NCBI RefSeq assembly: GCF_024054195.1
Contig: NZ_JAMXLB010000001.1
Coordinates: forward strand, 2,980,129-3,044,128
Direction: 5' to 3'
Length of the DNA stretch: 64,000 nt
From: Flavobacterium sp. NRK F7
Lineage (GTDB): Bacteria > Bacteroidota > Bacteroidia > Flavobacteriales > Flavobacteriaceae
Shown: in pieces, positions 9,786-16,859 of the stretch
Numbering within the stretch: position 1 is the first letter of the stretch
Layout: the number at the start of each line of letters is the position of its first letter
Notes under the pieces: generated by a model
The model's input: only the letters and a program-made list of their open reading frames with translations
Databases searched by the model: none
What the model was told of the DNA's origin: nothing
Translations under genes and position numbers: made by a program

Positions 9786-9884
9786 TAATTTCATAACTCA
9801 TACACAATTCCCATTTAAATTAGGAATTCACTCCCTTTAAATCAAGCAAATAGGCAAAAAGCTTACGGGAATTGTGTTTTTTTT
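9786..9884 (+). ncRNA. Candidate structured small RNA (6S-like?) closed by a long terminal stem
   Basis: In the 236-base gap after the DUF4375 gene, 9802-9812 pairs perfectly over 11 bases with 9867-9877 (ACACAATTCCC with GGGAATTGTGT). The 3' arm runs straight into T8 at 9877-9884, like an intrinsic terminator. The enclosed 54 bases contain a second possible hairpin (ATTTAA with TTAAAT, plus AGG with CCT). A perfect -7 element sits at 9772-9779, giving an RNA of about 100 bases. No ORF fits. The long closing stem, open middle and inner hairpin recall 6S RNA; a 6S-Flavo family is known in Flavobacteria, but I cannot confirm membership. An alternative is a leader or terminator of the flanking genes. 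Confidence 0.5.
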
Positions 9885-9946
9885 ACCTTTAAATTTTTTA
9901 TTTCCAAAATCTATTTCTTTCTTTATGACTCTTTTATTTACATGTA

Positions 9947-10972
9947 ATGTCAAATTCAATTTCAACACTACAAGAAATAGGTCGCATTTTTCAAAAAGAA
10001 GAAAATAATTTTGCAGAACTATCGAATACCATATCCATTTTTAAAAATTTAGTTAATGAACTTTCAACTTTAGATTTAGAAAATGAAACGGCTCGAAAAA
10101 GTCTTTTTCTTACTAATGGAAAAGCTTTAGGTACTACTTGGGCAGCTTTATGTTTAGATGATGTTTTACGAACAAAGATGTTTATTAAGGGGGTTTTTAA
10201 AGCTATTGAACAATTACGAAAGAAAAGTACAAAACCCATTCACATTTTGTATGCTGGAACGGGACCTTATGCTACCTTATTATTACCCATTTTTGCCTCT
10301 TTTACTACTGAGGAAGTTCAGGCTACTGTAATTGAAATTAATACGGAAAGTTTTGAAAACATGAAACGTCTCATCAATAAATTAGGATTTGACCAATATA
10401 TTCTAAGCTATGAAAATGAAGACGCGACTACTATTCGCCTAAAAAATCCAGAAACAATTGATATTGTTTTGAGTGAAACCTTACAATGTGGTTTAATCAA
10501 AGAGCAACAAATTCCTATAACTTTTAACTTATTACAACAAGTTCCAGAAAATACTATTTTAATTCCTCAAAGTTTAGCTTTAGACATTTGTTTACTTAAT
10601 TATGCAGGTTTAAAAAACAGAACTGAAAATACTCCTGAAGAATCGTTCTGTTCTGTTTTGGAACGTGTAATTGAAATTACCAATAAGGCTGCTACACAAT
10701 TTCAATTAGACTTAAATACTTCAGCAACTCAAATACTAGCGCAAAAACAAATTATGCTACCCATGGATAAAATGTCTTTATATGATAATGTAGCATTATT
10801 AACAAGAATTACCGTTTTTGAAAATGAAAAAATAGCCATCAATGAAAGTGGTTTAACGATTCCAATATTACTTAAAAAAGAAATTGATTTAAAAACAACA
10901 CAAAAATTTACTATTCAATATAAAATAGATAAACAACCCGGTTATATCATTCTAAAAGATGAAATAATGTAA
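9947..10972 (+). CDS. Putative class I SAM-dependent methyltransferase (PRMT-like)
   Basis: A 341-residue cytoplasmic protein. After a helical N-terminus, IHILYAGTGPYATLLLP near residue 100 resembles the glycine-rich SAM-binding loop, and ATVIEIN about 30 residues later fits the acidic end of strand 2. The stretch IDIVLSETLQCGLIKEQQ resembles the double-E loop region of protein arginine methyltransferases (SExxxxxLxxE). The C-terminal part is beta-rich, as in those enzymes. The substrate is unknown. The gene stands alone between the small RNA and the first TPR hybrid regulator, and its stop codon overlaps one arm of the inverted repeat before that regulator. Confidence 0.6.
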   Translation: MSNSISTLQEIGRIFQKEENNFAELSNTISIFKNLVNELSTLDLENETARKSLFLTNGKALGTTWAALCLDDVLRTKMFIKGVFKAIEQLRKKSTKPIHILYAGTGPYATLLLPIFASFTTEEVQATVIEINTESFENMKRLINKLGFDQYILSYENEDATTIRLKNPETIDIVLSETLQCGLIKEQQIPITFNLLQQVPENTILIPQSLALDICLLNYAGLKNRTENTPEESFCSVLERVIEITNKAATQFQLDLNTSATQILAQKQIMLPMDKMSLYDNVALLTRITVFENEKIAINESGLTIPILLKKEIDLKTTQKFTIQYKIDKQPGYIILKDEIM

Positions 10973-10988
10973 CCTTCATTTTGTTACA
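10968..10988 (+). promoter_or_regulatory. Inverted TGTAAC-N9-GTTACA operator before the first hybrid regulator
   Basis: TGTAAC at 10968-10973 and GTTACA at 10983-10988 form an inverted repeat. The right arm extends to TGTTACA (10982-10988), whose first base is 47 bp before the -7-like element TAACTTTA at 11029. The left arm overlaps the stop codon of the methyltransferase gene. Matching inverted boxes precede the other two regulator genes. Confidence 0.55.
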
Positions 10989-11028
10989 TAAGAATACGTT
11001 AAAGAAAAAAAATCAAAGTAAAATTGTT

Positions 11029-11036
11029 TAACTTTA
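11029..11036 (+). promoter_or_regulatory. -7-like element of the first hybrid regulator
   Basis: TAACTTTA differs from TAnnTTTG only in its last base. It lies 25 bases before the ATG at 11054 and overlaps the alternative TTG start at 11024, which argues for the ATG as the true start. Confidence 0.5.
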
Positions 11037-11053
11037 CGTTAAGCATTGGCAAC

Positions 11054-13810
11054 ATGAAATTGAAATATTTCTTTTTTTTATTTTCTGTAGGGATACATTT
11101 GGCTTTTACCCAAAAAACAAATGACAATTTGCCTATATTTTGGTTTACCAAAGCGCAAGAATTAGTAAATCATGAAACAAAATTGGATAGTGCTTACTAC
11201 TACGGAACAAAAAGTTGGAAAGCCTTCGAATCTCAAAAAAAGGATTCTTTATCATTTCTAGCTACGAAACTATTGGTTCAAATAACTTCAAAAATACATC
11301 AAAACGAGAACGCTTATTACCTAAAGGTTATTCAAGAAAAAGCTAAAAAAACATCCAATAAGAAAATAGTAAGCAAGGTCTTCATGGAACTAGGAACCTA
11401 TTACTATAATATTCAAAATGATGATTTAGCGATGCAATTTCGCTTAAAAGCAGATGAAATTAATACGGCTTACCAAATTAAAAATCGAACAGTGGTTTCT
11501 AATTTAACGGGAATCGCTCAATTATTAATTTTCTCAAAAAAAATATCTAATTCTAGAAATTTTGACAGAGCAGAAAAGTATGTTGTAAAAGCGTTACAAA
11601 TAGCAGAAGAAATACAAAATGATACCGCAATAGGTGCCGTATATGAAAAATATGCGCATTTGCAAGCGATTAAACAAGAGTATGATCAAGCAAAAAAATA
11701 TCTTTTTAAAGGTTTAAAAGCGTCTCAAAATGTAAAAGATACGCTTCGAGAATCGAGTATTTATTTGAGTTTGGCAAGAATTCAAGAAGCCAAAAAACAA
11801 AAAGATTCCGCTTTATTTTACTATCAAAAAAGGATAGCAATACTTAGAACATCCACACAAAAAAAAGAATTGGCATTTGCATACCTAAATATGGGGGAAT
11901 TTCTTTTAGAAGAAGAGCGATTTCCAGAAGCAGTAGCTGTCTTAGAAAGGGCTCGAAATATCTTCAATGAAAAGGTGGATCAAAGAAACGAATTAGAAAT
12001 CAAAACCTTAAAAACTTTAGCTAAAGCTTATTCGAAAAACAATCAACCCGTTCAAGCATATGCAACTTTATCTTTAGCTACCAAAAAAAATGATAGCACC
12101 ATAATTGCACTGAATGATGCACAAGTATTAGAATTAGAAACGAAATATCAAACTGATAAAAAAGAACAAGCAATTAAACTTTTAGCTACCGAAAACAGAT
12201 TAGAAAAAAACAAACTATATGCAGTAGGAAGTTTGATGTTGTTAGTGCTAATTTCAACATTATTTATAGGATATCATTATAAGAACAAAATTAAAACTGC
12301 TCAAAAAATTCAAGAACTTAACGAATTAAAATCGCGTTTTTTTACCAATATTTCTCATGAATTCAGAACGCCTTTAACACTTATAAAAAGTCCTTTGCAA
12401 AGTCTTCAAAATGAAATCAAAAAGAAAGATCAATTGGATAAATTAGAATTAATTGATCAAAATTCGAATCGAATGCTAGAATTAATCAATCAATTATTAG
12501 CGCTTTCAAAAATTGATTCTGGCAACCTTAAGTTACTTTTCAAAAAAGAAATTGTTATTGATTTCCTCCAAAATGTAATTGCACCCTTTCGCTTTGAAGC
12601 TAATGAAAAAAAGAAAAATTTTGAAGTCATTTTTACTGAAGACAGCAATTCTTATTATTTTGATAAGGATGTGTTAGAAAAAATAGTAAGTAATTTGTTG
12701 TCAAATGCTTTCAAATATACCTCAGAAAAAAATACTATAACTTTTGAAGCAATAATTAGTAATGAAATTCTAACACTAATTGTTTCCAATACAGGAACCC
12801 AAATTAAGCAAGAAGAATTGCCTCAATTATTTGAACGGTTTTATCAAAAAAAAGAAACTAATGTGGGTTTTGGTCTCGGTTTAACCTTGGTAAAAGAACT
12901 AGTCGATTTATATAAAGGTACAATACAAGTTCAGGTTCTCAAAGATACTTTAACATTCCAAGTTACCTTACCCTTACAGAAAGAACATGACAACGCTATT
13001 CTTATTGAAGAAAAAGAAATGTCACTACATCTTCACGAAAACACAACTGGATCGAATGTACCTTTACTTTTAATCGTAGAAGATAATGCAGACATTCGAA
13101 AATTACTGATTTCCGTTTTACAAGATTCTTATTCCATTTTAGAAGCAAAAGATGGAATTGAAGGTTTAGAAATTGCACAAAAAGAGATTCCAGATTGTAT
13201 TATTTCTGATATTATGATGCCTAAATTAAGTGGTTATGAATTGACTCAAAAAATTAAATCAGATGAATTAACTTCATTTATACCTGTCATCTTACTCACT
13301 GCTGATGCCTCAGAAAAATCACAACTACAAGGTGTAAAAAGTGCTGCAGATGCTTTTTTAACAAAACCTTTTCACAATGAAATTTTAAGAGAGACAATAA
13401 GTCAAATCCTACTAGAACGCAAAAAGTTACAAGAACGTTACCGTCAAGAATTAATTCTAAAACCTACAGAAATTGTAATGGATTCGTACGATGAGAAATT
13501 CATTGCTCGTTTGGAAATAATTTTAGATAATAATCTATCCAATCCTGATTTTACAACTGAAGATTTTGCCAATGAAGCCAACATCAGCCGCATGCAATTA
13601 CACCGAAAATTAAAATCTTTGTTTGGTGTTTCCGCAACAGAATTTATTCGAAATGAGCGCTTAAAACTAGCTTATGAATTGCTACAAAAACCTAACGTAA
13701 CGGTTTCTGAAGTAGCGTATGCTGTAGGTTTTAATGAAATCACTTATTTTTCAAAATGTTTTAAAGACTATTTTTCAGTTCCACCTTCTTCTATTCAAAA
13801 ACAGCCTTAA
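11054..13810 (+). CDS. Hybrid two-component regulator: TPR sensor, histidine kinase, receiver, AraC-type HTH
   Basis: A one-protein signalling system that senses outside the inner membrane and regulates transcription. From the ATG at 11054 (918 residues) there is a signal peptide (to AFTQ), TPR-like helices to about residue 370, a membrane segment at about 388-409, and a HisKA dimer region with phospho-accepting His435 in NISHEFRTPL. The HATPase follows (NLLSNAFKYTS; FGLGLTLVKEL), then a receiver with Asp719 in IISDIMMPK. A C-terminal double AraC helix-turn-helix starts near 810 (SRMQLHRKLKSLFGVSATEF; VAYAVGFNEITYFSKCFKDY). The TPR sensor replaces the beta-propeller of classical HTCS proteins. 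It is one of three paralogues here and probably controls the operon starting at 13957. Confidence 0.93.
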   Translation: MKLKYFFFLFSVGIHLAFTQKTNDNLPIFWFTKAQELVNHETKLDSAYYYGTKSWKAFESQKKDSLSFLATKLLVQITSKIHQNENAYYLKVIQEKAKKTSNKKIVSKVFMELGTYYYNIQNDDLAMQFRLKADEINTAYQIKNRTVVSNLTGIAQLLIFSKKISNSRNFDRAEKYVVKALQIAEEIQNDTAIGAVYEKYAHLQAIKQEYDQAKKYLFKGLKASQNVKDTLRESSIYLSLARIQEAKKQKDSALFYYQKRIAILRTSTQKKELAFAYLNMGEFLLEEERFPEAVAVLERARNIFNEKVDQRNELEIKTLKTLAKAYSKNNQPVQAYATLSLATKKNDSTIIALNDAQVLELETKYQTDKKEQAIKLLATENRLEKNKLYAVGSLMLLVLISTLFIGYHYKNKIKTAQKIQELNELKSRFFTNISHEFRTPLTLIKSPLQSLQNEIKKKDQLDKLELIDQNSNRMLELINQLLALSKIDSGNLKLLFKKEIVIDFLQNVIAPFRFEANEKKKNFEVIFTEDSNSYYFDKDVLEKIVSNLLSNAFKYTSEKNTITFEAIISNEILTLIVSNTGTQIKQEELPQLFERFYQKKETNVGFGLGLTLVKELVDLYKGTIQVQVLKDTLTFQVTLPLQKEHDNAILIEEKEMSLHLHENTTGSNVPLLLIVEDNADIRKLLISVLQDSYSILEAKDGIEGLEIAQKEIPDCIISDIMMPKLSGYELTQKIKSDELTSFIPVILLTADASEKSQLQGVKSAADAFLTKPFHNEILRETISQILLERKKLQERYRQELILKPTEIVMDSYDEKFIARLEIILDNNLSNPDFTTEDFANEANISRMQLHRKLKSLFGVSATEFIRNERLKLAYELLQKPNVTVSEVAYAVGFNEITYFSKCFKDYFSVPPSSIQKQP

Positions 13811-13873
13811 TTCTTGTTTTAAAAATTTTAAATAAAGTTTGAATTTCTTTTAAACAAAGGAGTAAGAATACTA

Positions 13874-13901
13874 TGTTACATCTATTCATGCTTTTGTTAC
13901 A
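13874..13901 (+). promoter_or_regulatory. Direct-repeat operator: two TGTTACA boxes 21 bp apart
   Basis: TGTTACA at 13874-13880 and again at 13895-13901, exactly 21 bp start to start. The bases after the box are also similar in both copies (TCTATTCAT against TCTGTTCAT). The second box starts 37 bp before the -7 element at 13932. The same geometry precedes the effector operons of the other two modules. The spacing fits two AraC-type half-sites on one DNA face. Confidence 0.7.
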
Positions 13902-13931
13902 TCTGTTCATTCATAAGTTTAGTATTGGGTT

Positions 13932-13939
13932 TACCTTTG
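13932..13939 (+). promoter_or_regulatory. -7 promoter element of effector operon 1
   Basis: TACCTTTG is a perfect TAnnTTTG match, 37 bp after the start of the second TGTTACA box and 25 bases before the ATG at 13957. Confidence 0.65.
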
Positions 13940-13956
13940 ATTGAAATCAATTAGCA

Positions 13957-14112
13957 ATGTCGAAGAAGAGAAAATATTATTTTGAAGGACATTTAGAAAA
14001 TCTTCCTTCTCAAAAGATTTATCTCAACATCAATTATCTTGAAAAAGGCAGGTACGAATTGCAAATTATTTACAAAAATAAAATCGTAAAAAAAACAACT
14101 TTTAAAAAATGA
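13957..14112 (+). CDS. 51-residue protein of the LNINxLEKGxYEL family, copy 1
   Basis: A small basic protein that I read directly from the sequence. It begins MSKKRKYYFEGHLENLPSQK and continues IYLNINYLEKGRYELQIIYK, then NKIVKKTTFKK. It has no signal peptide. Two further copies (19903 and 31716) share the core, with conservation at the protein level despite many synonymous differences, which argues that it is a real gene. The core resembles the last half of a T9SS type A sorting domain (compare ISHLNRGIYLVQL in the peptidase at 4792). It is the first gene after the direct-repeat promoter and lies four bases before a lipoprotein gene. The function is unknown; it may be a chaperone-like or decoy partner, which is inference. 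Confidence 0.8.
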   Translation: MSKKRKYYFEGHLENLPSQKIYLNINYLEKGRYELQIIYKNKIVKKTTFKK

Positions 14113-14116
14113 AACT

Positions 14117-14605
14117 ATGAAAAAAATGAAAACCATATTGCTAAGTATGTGTTACTTAGCAATAGCTTGTAATTCAGATGATGACACAACAACTACTTCA
14201 ATTGTAGATTTAAAAGCAGATGATATTACCTATGAAATGGTCTCACAAACCTCTGCCACAACTGGAGAAGTGAGAATTAGAGGGCATATAAAAAATATAG
14301 GGAATGCCAATTTCAATTCTTCCTTAGGGCAACAAGTGGCTTATCTAATTGAACGTCCTTTAGGCACTACAAATGAAACTACCATGGCAACTGCTAACTT
14401 ACCAACTGTGATAAATGTAGACGGAGAAATTACGTTTAGCTATACTCGAAATTGGGACACTACTATCGAATTTCAAAATGACATTATACTAAGAATTAAT
14501 TATGATCCCGATATTTTTATAGATGGTAATATCAATAATGATGATGCCAACATGAATAATAATACTTTGATAGTAGCAGGAAATACCATTAACTCTTTAT
14601 TTTAA
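14117..14605 (+). CDS. Putative surface lipoprotein
   Basis: A 162-residue lipoprotein. The signal peptide ends in LAIAC and is followed by NSDDDTTTT; such an Asn/Ser-Asp-rich start fits the lipoprotein export signal that sends Bacteroidota lipoproteins to the cell surface. The mature part (DITYEMVSQTSATTGEVRIRGHIKNIGNANF) looks like a CARDB/adhesion-type beta-sandwich with the typical phrase about added space or new strands. An internal start at residue 4 is possible. It is the second gene of effector operon 1, five bases before the LRR lipoprotein. No enzymatic motif is visible. Confidence 0.75.
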   Translation: MKKMKTILLSMCYLAIACNSDDDTTTTSIVDLKADDITYEMVSQTSATTGEVRIRGHIKNIGNANFNSSLGQQVAYLIERPLGTTNETTMATANLPTVINVDGEITFSYTRNWDTTIEFQNDIILRINYDPDIFIDGNINNDDANMNNNTLIVAGNTINSLF

Positions 14606-14609
14606 AAGT

Positions 14610-15353
14610 ATGAAAAATATAGTAACTCGTTTCGCAATAGTAGTAGTTTTTATAATTACAATTTGTTGTAATAATGATGATGAAAGTCCGCAACCAGTAA
14701 CCTTATCTCAAAGAGAAACATTACTTGCCATTTATAATGCAAACCCTGGAAACACCTTAGGTTGGGATACTACTGCAACAGAAATAACTTCCTGGGAACA
14801 TGTAGGTGTAAACAGTGAAGGAAATGTAACCAGTCTAAACCTAATAGACAAAGGATTAACAACGATACCTTCTGCGATTGAATTTCTAACAGAACTTACT
14901 TATTTAGAACTGAGAAATAATGCTATCGAACAACTTCCTACAGAAATTGGCAATTTAAAAAAAGTCACTTATTTAGGATTAAACAACAATCATTTTACAA
15001 GTTTACCCACTACCCTTTCTCAGATGGAAAGTTTAGATCGCTTATTTATATATAATAATAGTTTAACCACTGTTCCTAATGAAATAGGGCAAGTAAGCAC
15101 CTTAACGCGATTGGATTTTGGTGCGAATACAATTACCACAATTCCTTCTAGTATAGGACAATTAACACAATTAGATTATCTCAGTTTCTATTCTAATTCG
15201 TTAACCCAAGTTCCTTCGCAATTGAGTAATCTAACCCATTTAACAACTTTAGATGTTTCCGATAATTTTATCACTAGTATTCCACAAAGTGTTTGTGATT
15301 TAGAAACAACAGGAACCACCATCATAAAAGATGCAACAACTACTTGTAATTAA
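14610..15353 (+). CDS. Leucine-rich-repeat lipoprotein
   Basis: A 247-residue lipoprotein with a lipobox near residue 22 (ITICC) followed by NNDDESPQ, an Asp-rich surface-export type tail. After a short domain with RETLLAIYNANPGNTLGW (seen before LRRs in related proteins), about seven leucine-rich repeats follow, such as LTYLELRNNAIEQLPTEIGN and LDYLSFYSNSLTQVPSQLSN, each of 23 residues. It ends with a Cys pair (SVCDLETTG, TTTCN) that may close the solenoid. It probably binds protein or glycan partners at the cell surface. It is the third gene of effector operon 1. Confidence 0.85.
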   Translation: MKNIVTRFAIVVVFIITICCNNDDESPQPVTLSQRETLLAIYNANPGNTLGWDTTATEITSWEHVGVNSEGNVTSLNLIDKGLTTIPSAIEFLTELTYLELRNNAIEQLPTEIGNLKKVTYLGLNNNHFTSLPTTLSQMESLDRLFIYNNSLTTVPNEIGQVSTLTRLDFGANTITTIPSSIGQLTQLDYLSFYSNSLTQVPSQLSNLTHLTTLDVSDNFITSIPQSVCDLETTGTTIIKDATTTCN

Positions 15354-15442
15354 CTCTAAAATGACATAAAAAATGGATTGTATTTTTAATTTACTTATTT
15401 TTATTTACCAATAAACCGTTCATTTAAAAAAACATATACGTT

Positions 15443-16726
15443 ATGAAAAGACTTTTCTTATGTTGTTTTTGTTTAGGTTTGAGTTATATTCAAGCCCAAA
15501 ACAATCTGTTTTTTAATCCCGAAGAAGAAGCAGTAAAAGATACAGTACATACTCCTTCTGGAAATCTTCCTGTTATTTTTTCTGATTTTAATCCGAACGA
15601 AAGAATTACATTCGATAAAAAAATTACTTTTTCATTTAATTCCAATTCGGGAACCTCATATACAACCTCTTTTTTACTGAATACAAATAAAGGTTACATG
15701 GGCATGGACAAAGAAATGATGGAAGCCATGATTGGCATCGAATTGCCACACAACGAAAATGTAAAAGTTTATTATAGATTAACCCATACTAATGGAAAGA
15801 CCTATTATTATATTGAGTTGAATGGTGTAAAACAAGTGGTGAATAGATTACCCATGAATGAAATTACGGTAGATCAAACCAATATGTCTGTTGCAAAATT
15901 TAATCGGAACTTCTCTCCTACTGGAAACAACTTAAATGTAAGCAGTCAGAATTATAATTCGCAAGAATATCACAATGTTTCTGATGCAACAGGTCATGAA
16001 AATTTTGTGTATTTGTCGAATCAAAACGAAACCCAACTCAACCCTAATTCCAATCCTAAAACAGCAGGTTTTTTAGGTCTAGGCTATATTTACAATGATA
16101 ACAAAACCCAATTGGTTACACGCATTGAAAATGAAAAGGGTTCGGCAGAAATAGAAAATATTGAAAATGTTTCCATTCGCTTTGATGGAAGTAATTATCG
16201 CAAAAGAGAAAATATCGTAGCAGAGGACCACGAGCGGGTTACCAATGTAAAAGAAGACTATTTAGCGAAAAAACAAGAAAATATTAATAGAGCTACCCAT
16301 TCAGAACGAACAATTGCCAATAAAGAACAAGAAATTTTAAACACAGAATCGGTAATGGAATCCAAACGCAAAAGAGCCATGAATAAATACATTGAAGATG
16401 GTGCTCCAGCGGAACAAAATAGTCGCTATGCTTTAGAAGGTTTTGATCCCAAAGATGACATTGAAGTTAAAAAATTAGAATGCGAAAAAAGAATTCTTAT
16501 CATTGAGAAAAAATTAGATCGAATGACGAATAGAAATCCTGATTTCAATAAACTTCAAGATGAAAAAGCTTGTTTGGAGACCAAAATAATAGATTATAAA
16601 AACGCACAAGAAGAAATGGATCAAATCCAAGAACGCAATACAAATGATTCCCACAAAGCCAATGTAGAAAAAATGAACTACTATATTTCTAATGTCATTC
16701 CAAATATTGTAGCCAAACGTTGTTAA
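15443..16726 (+). CDS. Secreted protein with long coiled coil
   Basis: A 427-residue exported protein that I do not recognise. The signal peptide ends in SYIQAQ. Residues about 30-250 are beta-rich and contain a domain with TNKGYMGMDKEMMEAMIGIE and YYRLTHTNGKTYYYIELNGV. Residues about 270-400 are highly charged and helical, with long heptad-like Glu/Lys/Arg stretches (ATHSERTIANKEQEILNTES; IEKKLDRMTNRNPDFNKLQD). Cys pairs occur late in the sequence. It lies 89 bases after the LRR gene and may belong to the same operon or have its own start. The extracellular or periplasmic location is inferred. Confidence 0.7.
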   Translation: MKRLFLCCFCLGLSYIQAQNNLFFNPEEEAVKDTVHTPSGNLPVIFSDFNPNERITFDKKITFSFNSNSGTSYTTSFLLNTNKGYMGMDKEMMEAMIGIELPHNENVKVYYRLTHTNGKTYYYIELNGVKQVVNRLPMNEITVDQTNMSVAKFNRNFSPTGNNLNVSSQNYNSQEYHNVSDATGHENFVYLSNQNETQLNPNSNPKTAGFLGLGYIYNDNKTQLVTRIENEKGSAEIENIENVSIRFDGSNYRKRENIVAEDHERVTNVKEDYLAKKQENINRATHSERTIANKEQEILNTESVMESKRKRAMNKYIEDGAPAEQNSRYALEGFDPKDDIEVKKLECEKRILIIEKKLDRMTNRNPDFNKLQDEKACLETKIIDYKNAQEEMDQIQERNTNDSHKANVEKMNYYISNVIPNIVAKRC

Positions 16727-16783
16727 GTAGGTTAAAAAAAAGTGCTTTCACATTAAAACCTGATTGTCAGAAAATTAAAAATT

Positions 16784-16803
16784 TGTAACTTTAACTTGTT
16801 ACA
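16784..16803 (+). promoter_or_regulatory. Inverted TGTAAC-N8-GTTACA operator before the second hybrid regulator
   Basis: TGTAAC at 16784-16789 and GTTACA at 16798-16803; the right arm reads TGTTACA from 16797. Its first base is 36 bp before the -7-like element at 16833. The arrangement parallels those at 10968 and 25726 with a spacer of 8 rather than 9 or 7 bases. Confidence 0.55.
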
Positions 16804-16832
16804 GTAATCCATGCATCAAATTTTTTTTTTTG

Positions 16833-16840
16833 TATACTTG
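16833..16840 (+). promoter_or_regulatory. -7-like element of the second hybrid regulator
   Basis: TATACTTG matches TAnnTTTG in all but one position and lies 27 bases before the ATG at 16860. It overlaps an in-frame TTG at 16830, so that TTG is not the likely start. Confidence 0.5.
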
Positions 16841-16859
16841 TCATTCACAAACAATCAGC

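Noticed and set aside
11024..11053. TTG start for the first hybrid regulator
   Set aside because: It overlaps the -7-like element; the ATG at 11054 opens directly with a signal peptide.
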